NCBI GenBank assembly: GCA_963801045.1
Contig: CAWDDC010000002.1
Location: 1 to 64,000 of the forward strand
From: JACCWP01 sp963801045
Lineage (GTDB): Bacteria > Actinomycetota > Actinomycetes > Propionibacteriales > Nocardioidaceae
Length of the DNA stretch: 64,000 nt
Reading direction: 5' to 3'
This document shows positions 34,825-43,393 of the stretch, piece after piece. The notes beneath the pieces were generated by a model, which saw only the letters and a list, made by a program, of their open reading frames with translations, made no database searches and was not told the origin of the DNA. The position numbers and the translations under genes are program-made. Each line of letters starts with the position of its first letter. Position 1 is the first letter of the stretch.

Positions 34825-35334
34825 GCGCCGAGACTGTGAGCACCGCGAGCGTCACCGCCGCCGACATCCGGGCGCTCGTCGCCGACGTGCCCGACCCCGA
34901 GGTGCCGGTGCTCACCATCGACGACCTCGGCGTGCTGCGCGACGTCACGGTCGACGACGCCGGGCACGTACGGGTCGACATCACCCCGACCTACTCCGGC
35001 TGCCCGGCGATGGACGCGATCCGCTCCGACGTCCAGCACCGACTGGCGGCCGCGGGGCACCACGACGCCGAGGTGCGGCTGGTGCTCGCCCCGGCGTGGA
35101 CCACCGACTGGATGAGCGCAGCGGGGCGGCGCAAGCTCGCCGACTACGGCATCGCGCCGCCGAGCGGCAGCCGCGCCCGTGCTCGGAGCCGTGCCGCTCA
35201 GCCTGTCCGTGCGCTGCCCGCAGTGCGGCTCGCCCGACACCCGTGAGCTCAGCCGGTTCGGGTCCACCGCGTGCAAGTCGCTGTGGCGGTGCCAGGCGTG
35301 CCGGGAGCCGTTCGACCACTTCAAGGCGTTCTGA
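34821..35334 (+). CDS. paaD: 1,2-phenylacetyl-CoA epoxidase subunit D (frame-broken)
   Basis: PaaD is a DUF59/MIP18-type iron-sulfur assembly factor for the epoxidase. The first part has VADVPDPEVPVLTIDDLGVL, VDITPTYSGCPAMD and LAPAWTTDWMS. After a break near 35175 the zinc-ribbon tail appears, with CPQCGSPDTRELSRFGSTAC and CQAC. The span has one base too many. It ends immediately before the paaE GTG. Confidence 0.94.
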
Positions 35335-36423
35335 GTGGCGACCAGGGCCCGGTTCCACCCGCTGCCGGTCCGATCGGTCGACCCGCTGACCGATGACTCC
35401 GTGGCCATCACGTTCGACGTGCCCGACGCGTTGGCCGAGGCGTACGCACACGCCGCCGGGCAACACGTCGCGATCGTCGCCCCGCACCTCGCCGACGGCG
35501 TCCGGCGCAGCTACTCGATCTGCACCGCCGCCGGGTCCGGTGAGCTGACCGTGGGGGTCAAGGTCCTGCCGGGCGGCGCGTTCTCCACCTACGCCCGCGA
35601 CACCCTGCAGCCCGGTGACGTGCTCGAGGTGCTCAGCCCGGTCGGCCGCTTCGGCCCGCGCGACCTCGACCCGGAAGGCCCGGCGCGCACGGTGGTCGGG
35701 ATCGCCGCCGGCAGCGGCATCACCCCGGTGCTGTCGATCGCCGCGACCGTGCTGGAGCAGGAGCCGCAGTCACGCGTCACGCTGCTCTACGGCAACCGGA
35801 CCTCGCGGTCGGTCATGTTCACCGAGGAGATCGAGGACCTCAAGGACCGCTACCCCGACCGGTTCCAGCTGCTGCACCTGCTCAGCCGCGAGCCTGGCGG
35901 GGTCGAGCTGCTGTCCGGTCGGCTGGACGGCGCTCGCCTCAAGCAGCTGCTCGACAGCCTGGTGCCGCCCGACGACGTGGATGCGTGGTACCTCTGCGGC
36001 CCGCACGCCATGGTGGTCGAGCTGCGCGACACCCTGCTGGCCCGCGACGTCGAGCCCACCCGGGTGCACACCGAGCTGTTCCACGCCGACGCGACCCCGC
36101 CCACGCCGGTGCCGCCGACCGCGCCCGTCGACACCCCGGCCGACGGCGCCGAGGTCACCGTGGTGCTCGACGGCCGCCGCTCCACCGTCCGGCTGCCGAC
36201 CGACGGGGTGCCCGTGCTCGACGCCGCCCTGCAGGTGCGCTCCGACGCCCCCTTCTCCTGCCGCGGTGGCGTGTGCGGCACCTGCCGGGCCAAGGTGCTC
36301 GAAGGGACGGTCCGGATGGACCACACCTACGCGCTCGAGCCGGACGAGATCGACCGCGGCTACGTGCTCGCCTGCCAGTCCCATCCGACCAGCGACCGGG
36401 TCGTGCTCGACTTCGACGTCTGA
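35335..36423 (+). CDS. paaE: 1,2-phenylacetyl-CoA epoxidase reductase subunit E
   Basis: The NADPH-dependent reductase that feeds electrons to PaaA, 362 residues. The FAD-binding domain has RRSYSICTAAG, and the NAD(P) domain has GIAAGSGITPVLSI and YLCGPHAMV. The C-terminal [2Fe-2S] ferredoxin domain has CRGGVCGTCRAKV plus a later Cys in YVLACQSHP. It is the last gene of the operon; none of paaF-K or paaZ follow. Confidence 0.97.
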   Translation: MATRARFHPLPVRSVDPLTDDSVAITFDVPDALAEAYAHAAGQHVAIVAPHLADGVRRSYSICTAAGSGELTVGVKVLPGGAFSTYARDTLQPGDVLEVLSPVGRFGPRDLDPEGPARTVVGIAAGSGITPVLSIAATVLEQEPQSRVTLLYGNRTSRSVMFTEEIEDLKDRYPDRFQLLHLLSREPGGVELLSGRLDGARLKQLLDSLVPPDDVDAWYLCGPHAMVVELRDTLLARDVEPTRVHTELFHADATPPTPVPPTAPVDTPADGAEVTVVLDGRRSTVRLPTDGVPVLDAALQVRSDAPFSCRGGVCGTCRAKVLEGTVRMDHTYALEPDEIDRGYVLACQSHPTSDRVVLDFDV

Positions 36424-36492
36424 GCCTGCCCTGGCGTCCCCACCAGGAGCCGGCGACAGAATCCGAGGCTGTGCGGCGGCTCTCGCGACCCC

Positions 36493-36568
36493 CGCTCGAG
36501 TTGTGTCGAACCCGACTCACAGAGGGTGTGCGCCACACGGTGTATGAGTTGGGTTCGACACCTTGCGA
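36493..36568. repeat. Nested palindromic element between paaE and thyA
   Basis: Arms gtgtcgaacccgactca (36503-36519) and tgagttgggttcgacac (36545-36561) are inverted copies with 16 of 17 matching. The loop contains a second hairpin, gtgtg-cgc-cacac (36526-36538). Flanking ctcg and cgag extend the outer stem after short bulges. It may terminate the paa operon, but its size and internal order suggest a small palindromic repeat element. There is no gene in 36424-36643. Confidence 0.65.
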
Positions 36569-36643
36569 GGCACCCGTTGCCTGGGCGGGCGGACGGCATG
36601 TGGTGAGCCTCGGTAGGGGGTAGCCGGTGCTAGCGTCGTTGGG

Positions 36644-37438
36644 GTGCGGGCGTATCTCGATCTGATGCAACGGATCCTCGACGAGGGGGTCGAGAAGTCC
36701 GACCGCACCGGCACCGGCACGCTCAGCGTGTTCGGCCACCAGATGCGCTTCGACCTGGCGGCGGGCTTCCCGCTGGTGACCACCAAGAAGGTGCACCTTC
36801 GCTCGATCATCGGGGAGCTGTGCTGGTTCCTGCGCGGCGACACCAACGTGCGCTGGCTGCAGGAGCGCGGCATCACGATCTGGGACGAGTGGGCCGACGA
36901 CTCCGGCGACCTCGGCCCGGTCTACGGCCGGCAGTGGCGGTCGTGGCCGACCCCGGATGGCGGCCACATCGACCAGCTCGGCCAGGTGGTCGAGCAGATC
37001 CGGCGCGACCCAGACTCGCGTCGGCACGTGGTCAGCGCCTGGAACGTCCCTGACATCCCCAAGATGGCGCTCGCGCCGTGCCACGCGCTGTTCCAGTTCT
37101 ACGTCGCCGACGGCCGGCTCTCGTGCCAGCTCTACCAACGCTCGGCCGACGTCTTCCTGGGCGTGCCGTTCAACATCGCGTCCTACGCGCTGCTGACGCA
37201 CCTGGTCGCCCAGGTGACCGACCTCGAGGTGGGGGACTTCGTGCACACGTTCGGCGACGCCCACCTGTATCTGAACCACCTCGACCAGGCCCGTCTGCAG
37301 CTCGGCCGCGAGCCACGCCCGCTGCCGCAGCTGTGGCTCGACCCGGCGGTGCGGGACCTCGACGCGTTCGACCTCGACCACGTCAAGATCAGCGGCTACG
37401 ACCCCTATCCGGGGATCAAGGCCCCGATCGCGGTCTGA
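36644..37438 (+). CDS. thyA: Thymidylate synthase
   Basis: ThyA methylates dUMP to dTMP using methylenetetrahydrofolate. The 264-residue protein has DRTGTGTLSVFGHQMRFDL, FPLVTTKKVHLRSIIGELCWFL, the catalytic Cys in LAPCHALFQFYV, CQLYQRSADVFLGVPFN and HVKISGYDPYPGIKAPIAV. GTG 36644 is preceded by TAGCGT with a 7-base gap and no Shine-Dalgarno sequence. dfrA follows after 30 bases, the common folate-cycle pairing. Confidence 0.98.
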   Translation: MRAYLDLMQRILDEGVEKSDRTGTGTLSVFGHQMRFDLAAGFPLVTTKKVHLRSIIGELCWFLRGDTNVRWLQERGITIWDEWADDSGDLGPVYGRQWRSWPTPDGGHIDQLGQVVEQIRRDPDSRRHVVSAWNVPDIPKMALAPCHALFQFYVADGRLSCQLYQRSADVFLGVPFNIASYALLTHLVAQVTDLEVGDFVHTFGDAHLYLNHLDQARLQLGREPRPLPQLWLDPAVRDLDAFDLDHVKISGYDPYPGIKAPIAV

Positions 37439-37468
37439 GGCGGGCGCCGCTGGGCTAGCGTCGGCGCG

Positions 37469-37942
37469 GTGACGGTCAGCCTGGTCGCCGCGGTCGGCCG
37501 CAACGGCGTCATCGGCCGCGACGGCGGCCTGCCCTGGCCGCGGACCGGCGATCAGGTCCACTTCAAGGCGCTGACGCTCGACCACGTACTGGTGATGGGC
37601 CGCCGCACGTATGAGTCCATCGGGCGCCCGCTGCCGCGACGGACGAGCGTAGTGGTCACCCGGCAGCCGGACTGGTCCGGCGCCGACGGCGTGCTGGTCG
37701 CGCACGACATCGCCTCCGCGCTCGAGGTGGCGGCGGCGGTCGACGACGAGGTCTTCGTGGTCGGCGGTGCAGAGGTCTACGCCGCGACGCTGCCGTACGC
37801 CGACCGGCTGGTGCTCACCGAGGTCGACCAGGAGCCCGAGGGCGACACGTTCTTCCCCTCCTACGACCGGTCCGCCTGGCGGGAGGCGAATCGCGACGAG
37901 CACGAGGGCTTCGCGATCGTGACGTACGAGCGGATCGGCTGA
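37469..37942 (+). CDS. dfrA: Dihydrofolate reductase
   Basis: Regenerates tetrahydrofolate from the dihydrofolate made by ThyA. The 157-residue protein has SLVAAVGRNGVIGRDGGLPW, FKALTLDHVLVMGRRTYESIGRPLP (read in part) and VFVVGGAEVYAATLPYADRL. GTG 37469 follows TAGCGT by 7 bases, the same hexamer and spacing as thyA, so it likely has its own leaderless promoter as well as read-through. Confidence 0.97.
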   Translation: MTVSLVAAVGRNGVIGRDGGLPWPRTGDQVHFKALTLDHVLVMGRRTYESIGRPLPRRTSVVVTRQPDWSGADGVLVAHDIASALEVAAAVDDEVFVVGGAEVYAATLPYADRLVLTEVDQEPEGDTFFPSYDRSAWREANRDEHEGFAIVTYERIG

Positions 37943-38020
37943 TCCGGACCGTCACCACAGCCACCCAGCCACCACCGCACGGCGAGCGCCCGCAGCGCGG
38001 GGCGGCGGTAGCGTGACCTC

Positions 38021-38989
38021 ATGGCTGACCCCGTGGCCCACACCCAGGGCGACTCCCAGGGCGCTACCCAGGGCGGCGACTCCCAGGGTGACGCCGCGGC
38101 GATCGACGCGTTCGGGCGGATGCTGACCGCGATGGTGACGCCGTTCGACGCCGCGGGGGCGCTCGACCTCGGGGCCGCCCGTACGCTCGCGACGCATCTG
38201 GTCGACCGCGGCTGCGACGGGCTGGTGCTGTCCGGCACGACCGGCGAGAGCCCCACCACCAGCGACGAGGAGAAGTCGCTGCTGATCGAGGCAGTCGTGG
38301 ACGCGGTCGGCGACCGGGCCCGCATCGTCGCCGGGGTGGGCACCAACGACACCCGGCACACGCTGCACCTCGCCGAGCAGGCAGCCGCCGCCGGCGCCCA
38401 CGGACTGCTCGCGGTGACGCCGTACTACTCCAGGCCGCCGGCTGCCGGACTGCTCCTGCACTTCCGCGCGGTCGCCGACACCACCGATCTGCCGGTCATG
38501 CTGTACGACATCCCCGGCCGCACGGGCCTGCGGGTGGGCACCGCCACGCTGCTCGAGCTGGCCGAGCACCCCGGGGTGCTGGCGGTCAAGGACGCCACCG
38601 GTGATCTGTTCGCCGGCTCGGCGGTGCGGCGCGAGGCAGGCCTCGCGTACTACTCCGGCGACGACGCGCTCAACCTTGCCTGGCTGGCCCACGGCGCGGT
38701 CGGCCTGGTGTCGGTGGTGGGTCACGTGGCGCCGACGGAGTACGCCGACATGGTCGGCGCCGTCGCGAAGAACGACATCACCACCGCTCGCGAGCTGCAC
38801 GAGCGGCTGCTGCCCGCCGTCGAGGGCGTGATGACCCGTACCCAGGGGGCGTTGATGGCCAAGGCCGGCCTCGAGCTGCAGGGCGTGCTCTCCGGGCGCG
38901 CGGTGCGGCTGCCTCTCGTCGAGGCCGACGCCACCGAGGTCGAGGTGCTGCGGGCCGACCTGATGGCTGCCGGGCTGCTCACCGCATGA
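38021..38989 (+). CDS. dapA: 4-hydroxy-tetrahydrodipicolinate synthase
   Basis: DapA condenses pyruvate with aspartate semialdehyde in lysine/DAP synthesis. SGTTGESPTTSDEEKSLL, TPYYSRPPAAGLLLHF with the conserved Tyr, YDIPGRTGL and the Schiff-base Lys in VLAVKDATGDL are intact. The 322-residue protein has an extra N-terminal stretch of about 30 residues with repeated QGD/SQG units. TAGCGT lies 6 bases before ATG 38021. The stop overlaps rnj (ATGA), a widespread dapA-rnj pairing. Confidence 0.97.
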   Translation: MADPVAHTQGDSQGATQGGDSQGDAAAIDAFGRMLTAMVTPFDAAGALDLGAARTLATHLVDRGCDGLVLSGTTGESPTTSDEEKSLLIEAVVDAVGDRARIVAGVGTNDTRHTLHLAEQAAAAGAHGLLAVTPYYSRPPAAGLLLHFRAVADTTDLPVMLYDIPGRTGLRVGTATLLELAEHPGVLAVKDATGDLFAGSAVRREAGLAYYSGDDALNLAWLAHGAVGLVSVVGHVAPTEYADMVGAVAKNDITTARELHERLLPAVEGVMTRTQGALMAKAGLELQGVLSGRAVRLPLVEADATEVEVLRADLMAAGLLTA

Positions 38990-40677
38990 GCCACCCGCAC
39001 CCCGAGCTGGGCGCTCCGTCACCGCTGCCCGACCACGGTCTGCGGGTCACCCCGCTCGGCGGGCTCGGCGAGATCGGTCGCAACATGACCGTGCTGGAGC
39101 ATCGCGGCAAGCTGCTGGTGATCGACTGCGGGGTGCTGTTCCCGGAGGACCACCAGCCCGGGATCGACTTGATCCTGCCCGACTTCACGTCGCTGCGGGA
39201 CCGGCTCGACGACATCGTCGCGGTCGTCCTGACGCACGGGCACGAGGACCACATCGGCGGTGTCCCGTACCTGTTGCGCGAGCGCGGCGACATCCCGTTG
39301 GTCGGCTCCAAGCTGACCCTCGCGCTGCTCGACGCCAAGCTGCGCGAGCACCGGCTGAAGGAGACCGCGCGCTACGTGGTGGTCGAGGGGGAGCGGCAGT
39401 CGTTCGGCCCGTTCGACTGCGAGTTCGTCGCGGTGAACCACTCGATCCCCGACTCGCTGGCCGTCATGGTCCGTACCGACGCCGGCACGCTGCTGCACAC
39501 CGGCGACTTCAAGATGGACCAGCTGCCGCTGGACGGGCGGATCACCGACCTGCGCGCGTTCGGGCGGCTGGGGCAGGAGGGTGTCGACCTGTTCCTCGTC
39601 GACTCGACCAACGCCGAGGTGCCCGGCTTCACCACCGGCGAGCGCGAGATCGCGCCGGTGCTCGACCACGTGTTCGCGGGCAGCACCCAGCGGATCATCG
39701 TGGCCTGCTTCGCCTCGCACGTGCACCGGGTCCAGCAGGTCATGGACGCGGCCGTACGGCACGGACGCAAGGTGGCGTACGTCGGCAGGTCGATGGTGCG
39801 CAACATGGGCATCGCCCGCGACCTCGGCTACCTCACGGTGCCGCCGGGGGTGCTGGTCGACGGCCGGGAGCTCGACGACTACCGGCCCGAGGAGCTGGTG
39901 CTGGTCTCCACCGGTTCGCAGGGCGAGCCGATGTCGGCGCTGTCGCGGATCGCGCACCGTACCCACGACCGGGTCCGGCTCGAGGAGGGCGACACGGTCG
40001 TGCTCGCGTCGTCGCTGGTCCCGGGCAACGAGAACGCGGTCTACCGGGTGATCAACGGGCTCACCCGCTGGGGCGCGCGGGTGGTGCACAAGGGCAACGC
40101 GCTGGTGCACGTCTCCGGGCACGCGAGTGCGGGTGAGCTGCTGTACGCCTACAACCTCGTGCGGCCGCGCAACGTGATGCCGGTGCACGGCGAGATCCGG
40201 CACCTGAAGGCCAACGCCGACCTGGCGATGGCGACCGGCGTGCCGTTGCAGCGGGTGGTGCGGGCCGAGGACGGCGTGGTGGTCGACCTCGTCGACGGCG
40301 TGGCGCGGGTGGTCGGCAAGGTCGACTGCGGGTACGTGTTCGTCGACGGCGCGTCGGTCGGCGACATCACCGAGTCCGAGCTCAAGGACCGGCGGATCCT
40401 CGGGGAGGAGGGGTTCATCACCGTGATCGCGGTCATCGACTCCGACACCGGCAAGATCGTGAACGGCCCCGAGATCACCGCCCGCGGCTTCGTGGAGGAC
40501 GACGCGATCTTCGACCAGCTCCGCCCGCAGCTCGAGGAGGCCCTGCTCGTCGCCGTGCAGGACGGCGTCGACGACACCTACCAGCTGCAGCAGGTGATCC
40601 GCCGGGTCACCGGCCGGTGGGTCAGCGGCGCGCACCGCCGCCGCCCGATGATCATCCCCGTCGTCCTGGAGGCCTGA
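38986..40677 (+). CDS. rnj: Ribonuclease J
   Basis: A metallo-beta-lactamase/beta-CASP ribonuclease for 5'-3' exonucleolytic and endonucleolytic mRNA decay and rRNA processing. VTPLGGLGEIGRNMTVLEH, the metal motif LTHGHEDHIGGVPYL, VNHSIPDSLAV, LLHTGDFKMD and the beta-CASP SGHASAGELL block are present. The 563-residue length is normal. It is translationally coupled to dapA. A cluster of 22-base repeats starts 13 bases after its stop. Confidence 0.98.
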   Translation: MSHPHPELGAPSPLPDHGLRVTPLGGLGEIGRNMTVLEHRGKLLVIDCGVLFPEDHQPGIDLILPDFTSLRDRLDDIVAVVLTHGHEDHIGGVPYLLRERGDIPLVGSKLTLALLDAKLREHRLKETARYVVVEGERQSFGPFDCEFVAVNHSIPDSLAVMVRTDAGTLLHTGDFKMDQLPLDGRITDLRAFGRLGQEGVDLFLVDSTNAEVPGFTTGEREIAPVLDHVFAGSTQRIIVACFASHVHRVQQVMDAAVRHGRKVAYVGRSMVRNMGIARDLGYLTVPPGVLVDGRELDDYRPEELVLVSTGSQGEPMSALSRIAHRTHDRVRLEEGDTVVLASSLVPGNENAVYRVINGLTRWGARVVHKGNALVHVSGHASAGELLYAYNLVRPRNVMPVHGEIRHLKANADLAMATGVPLQRVVRAEDGVVVDLVDGVARVVGKVDCGYVFVDGASVGDITESELKDRRILGEEGFITVIAVIDSDTGKIVNGPEITARGFVEDDAIFDQLRPQLEEALLVAVQDGVDDTYQLQQVIRRVTGRWVSGAHRRRPMIIPVVLEA

Positions 40678-40690
40678 CCCAGGTTCTGCC

Positions 40691-40816
40691 CCATCCGCGG
40701 GTTCTGGTTGCGCCATCCGCGGGTTCTGGTTGCGCCATCCGCGGGTTCTGGTTGCGCCGCCCACGGACGGCACAACCAAAACCCTCGGATCGGGCAACCA
40801 CAATGCTCGGATCGGG
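40691..40816. repeat. 22-base repeat cluster: three direct plus two inverted units
   Basis: Three exact head-to-tail copies of a 22-base unit (starting ccatccgcgggttctgg) occupy 40691-40756. After a 16-base spacer, two 22-base units in inverted orientation follow at 40773-40794 and 40795-40816 (starting caacca, ending ctcggatcggg). They match the reverse complement at roughly 80%. The block can fold into a large imperfect hairpin between rnj and ftsK. No ORF of note lies in it. Confidence 0.8.
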
Positions 40817-40888
40817 GAGGGGGATTCGGGGGTGCGCGTACGGCGTGTGACGCGTGTGACGCGTGGTGCCAGCGCGTAGCCTGCCCGT

Positions 40889-43393
40889 GTGGCGACCCGC
40901 ACTTCCCCGCCGCGGTCGCGCAGCACGTCGGGCTCGAAGTCGCGCTCGACGAGTTCGCGCTCGCGTACGTCCGGCCGCACGAGCTCCAGCTCGGCGCGGT
41001 CCAAGTCGCGCCCCAAGACCAAGTCCAAGGGCAGGTCCACGTCCGCCCGCAAGAGCGGCCCCGGCCTGCTGACCCGGCTGGTGCTGGGCATCGGCACCGC
41101 CCTGCGCGCCACCTGGCTGGGGATCGCGCACCTGCTCGGCGCCGCCGCCCGCAGCATCGGCTCGACCGCTCGCGATCTCGCCCCGGAGCACCGCCGGGAC
41201 GGTGTCGGACTCGCCTTCGTCGGGCTCGCCGTCGTCGTGGCGGCCGCCGTCTGGTGGGAGCTGCCCGGCAGCGTGGCCGACGGCGTGCGCACCGTGGTCG
41301 CCGGTTCGGTCGGCGTGCTCGGCTGGGCGGTGCCGGTCCTGCTGGTCGCCGTCGCCTGGCGGACCCTTCGACACCCCGACCGCAACGGCCCGCCCGGCCG
41401 GCAGATCATCGGGTGGAGCGCACTCGCGTTCGGCGTGCTCGGCCTGATCCACATCGCCCACGGCGTGCCGCGGCCCTCCGACCAGGATCCCGACGCGATG
41501 CGCGAGGCCGGCGGTGCGATCGGCTACTTCACCTCCGCGATCCTGGTCGACCTGTTCCGTACCTCCGTGGTCGCCGTGCCGCTGCTGGTCCTGGTGGCGG
41601 CGTTCGGGGTGCTGGTCGTCACCGGCACGCCCGTGCACGCGCTGCCGCAGCGCCTCGGCCACGCCCGTGACGTGCTGCTGCGACGCAAGCCTCCGGAGAC
41701 GGACGGGTCCGAGCCGGTCAAGCCCGCTCGCAAGCGCCGTGGCAAGACCGCCGACGGACTCGACGAGCACGCCCTCGACACGCCGTACGACACCCCGCTG
41801 GTCGACACCGCCGACCCGGCAGCAGAGCCCGTGGTGGAGCCCGAGCCGGTCGACGACAGCCAGCCGGAACCGCCGCCGCACACGCCGCTGCCCACCCGTG
41901 CCGAGCAGCTGTCGCTGTCCGGCGACATCGTCTACACGCTCCCCGACAGCCAGGTGCTCAAGCCTGGCTCGCCGCACCACGAGCGGTCGCCTGCCTCCGA
42001 CGCGGTGGTCGACAGCCTCACCGAGGTCCTCCGCCAGTTCGGCATCGACGCCCAGGTGACCGGCTACACCCGCGGTCCCACCGTCACCCGCTACGAGGTG
42101 GAGCTCGGGTCCGGCGTCAAGGTCGAGAAGGTCACCGCGCTGTCGCGCAACATCTCCTACGCCGTGGCCAGCGCGGAGGTGCGGATCCTCTCCCCGATCC
42201 CTGGCAAGTCGGCGATCGGCATCGAGATCCCCAACGCGGACAAGGAGATGGTGTCGCTCGGTGACGTGCTGCGCTCGCGCGCAGCGCGCGGCGACCACCA
42301 CCCGATGCTCTCCGGCCTCGGCAAGGACGTGGAGGGCCACGTCGTCGTCGCCAACCTGGCGAAGATGCCCCACCTGCTCGTCGCCGGCGCCACCGGCTCC
42401 GGCAAGTCCAGCTTCATCAACTCGATGATCGTCGCCGTGTTGATGCGGTCGACGCCCGACGAGGTGCGGATGGTGCTGGTCGACCCCAAGCGGGTCGAGC
42501 TGACCGCCTACGAGGGCATCCCGCACCTGATCACGCCGATCATCACCAACCCGAAGAAGGCCGCCGAGGCCCTCGGCTGGGTCGTGCGCGAGATGGACCT
42601 GCGCTACGACGACCTCGCGGAGTACGGCTACCGCCACATCGACGACTTCAACAAGGCGGTGCGCGCCGGCCAGGTCACGGTGCCGCCCGGCAGCGACCGG
42701 GTGCTCGCGCCCTACCCGTACCTGCTGGTCGTCGTCGACGAGCTCTCCGACCTGATGATGGTCGCGCCGCGCGACGTCGAGGACGCGATCGTGCGGATCA
42801 CCCAGCTGGCCCGTGCCGCGGGCATCCACCTCGTGCTGGCCACCCAGCGGCCGAGCGTCGACGTCGTCACCGGCCTGATCAAGGCCAACGTCCCCAGCCG
42901 GCTGGCGTTCGCGACCTCGTCGCTCGCCGACAGCCGGGTCGTGCTCGACCAGCCGGGCGCCGAGAAGCTGGTCGGCGGTGGTGACGGCCTGTTCCTGCCG
43001 ATGGGCGCGAGCAAGCCGGTACGCATCCAGGGCGCGTGGGTCACCGAGACCGAGATCCGCGCCGTCGTGGCGCACTGCAAGGACCAGCTGCCGCCGACCT
43101 ATCGCGAGGACGTCACCGCCTCCGCGCAGTCGTCCCGGGTGATCGACGACGAGATCGGCGACGACCTCGACCTCGTGCTGCAGGCGGTCGAGCTGGTGGT
43201 GAGCACGCAGTTCGGCTCGACGTCGATGCTGCAGCGCAAGCTGCGGGTCGGCTTCGCCAAGGCCGGACGGCTGATGGACATCCTGGAGAGCCGCGGCGTG
43301 GTCGGTCCCAGCGAGGGGTCGAAGGCACGCGACGTCCTGGTCAAGCCCGACGACCTGGACGAGGTCCTGACCACCCTGAGGGGGGACGCATGA
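40889..43393 (+). CDS. ftsK: DNA translocase FtsK/SpoIIIE
   Basis: An 834-residue septal DNA pump that clears chromosome termini. The first 60 residues are a Ser/Arg/Lys/Thr-rich tail. About four transmembrane helices follow (residues 70-250), then a Pro/Asp linker and the motor. Walker A is GATGSGKSS and Walker B is YLLVVVDELSDLMM; LATQRPSVDVVTGLIKANVPSR is the FtsK signature. The gamma winged helix (STSMLQRKLRVGFAKAGRLMD, ESRGVVGPSEG) completes the C-terminus. A TAGCCT box ends 6 bases before GTG 40889. Confidence 0.97.
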   Translation: MATRTSPPRSRSTSGSKSRSTSSRSRTSGRTSSSSARSKSRPKTKSKGRSTSARKSGPGLLTRLVLGIGTALRATWLGIAHLLGAAARSIGSTARDLAPEHRRDGVGLAFVGLAVVVAAAVWWELPGSVADGVRTVVAGSVGVLGWAVPVLLVAVAWRTLRHPDRNGPPGRQIIGWSALAFGVLGLIHIAHGVPRPSDQDPDAMREAGGAIGYFTSAILVDLFRTSVVAVPLLVLVAAFGVLVVTGTPVHALPQRLGHARDVLLRRKPPETDGSEPVKPARKRRGKTADGLDEHALDTPYDTPLVDTADPAAEPVVEPEPVDDSQPEPPPHTPLPTRAEQLSLSGDIVYTLPDSQVLKPGSPHHERSPASDAVVDSLTEVLRQFGIDAQVTGYTRGPTVTRYEVELGSGVKVEKVTALSRNISYAVASAEVRILSPIPGKSAIGIEIPNADKEMVSLGDVLRSRAARGDHHPMLSGLGKDVEGHVVVANLAKMPHLLVAGATGSGKSSFINSMIVAVLMRSTPDEVRMVLVDPKRVELTAYEGIPHLITPIITNPKKAAEALGWVVREMDLRYDDLAEYGYRHIDDFNKAVRAGQVTVPPGSDRVLAPYPYLLVVVDELSDLMMVAPRDVEDAIVRITQLARAAGIHLVLATQRPSVDVVTGLIKANVPSRLAFATSSLADSRVVLDQPGAEKLVGGGDGLFLPMGASKPVRIQGAWVTETEIRAVVAHCKDQLPPTYREDVTASAQSSRVIDDEIGDDLDLVLQAVELVVSTQFGSTSMLQRKLRVGFAKAGRLMDILESRGVVGPSEGSKARDVLVKPDDLDEVLTTLRGDA

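Noticed and set aside
36545..36561. ggttcgacac resembling a tRNA T-loop
   Set aside because: No acceptor stem, D-arm or anticodon arm can be formed around it; it is one arm of an inverted repeat.
40691..40816. Possible CRISPR array
   Set aside because: The 22-base units are directly abutting with no unique spacers, change orientation, and no cas genes are near.
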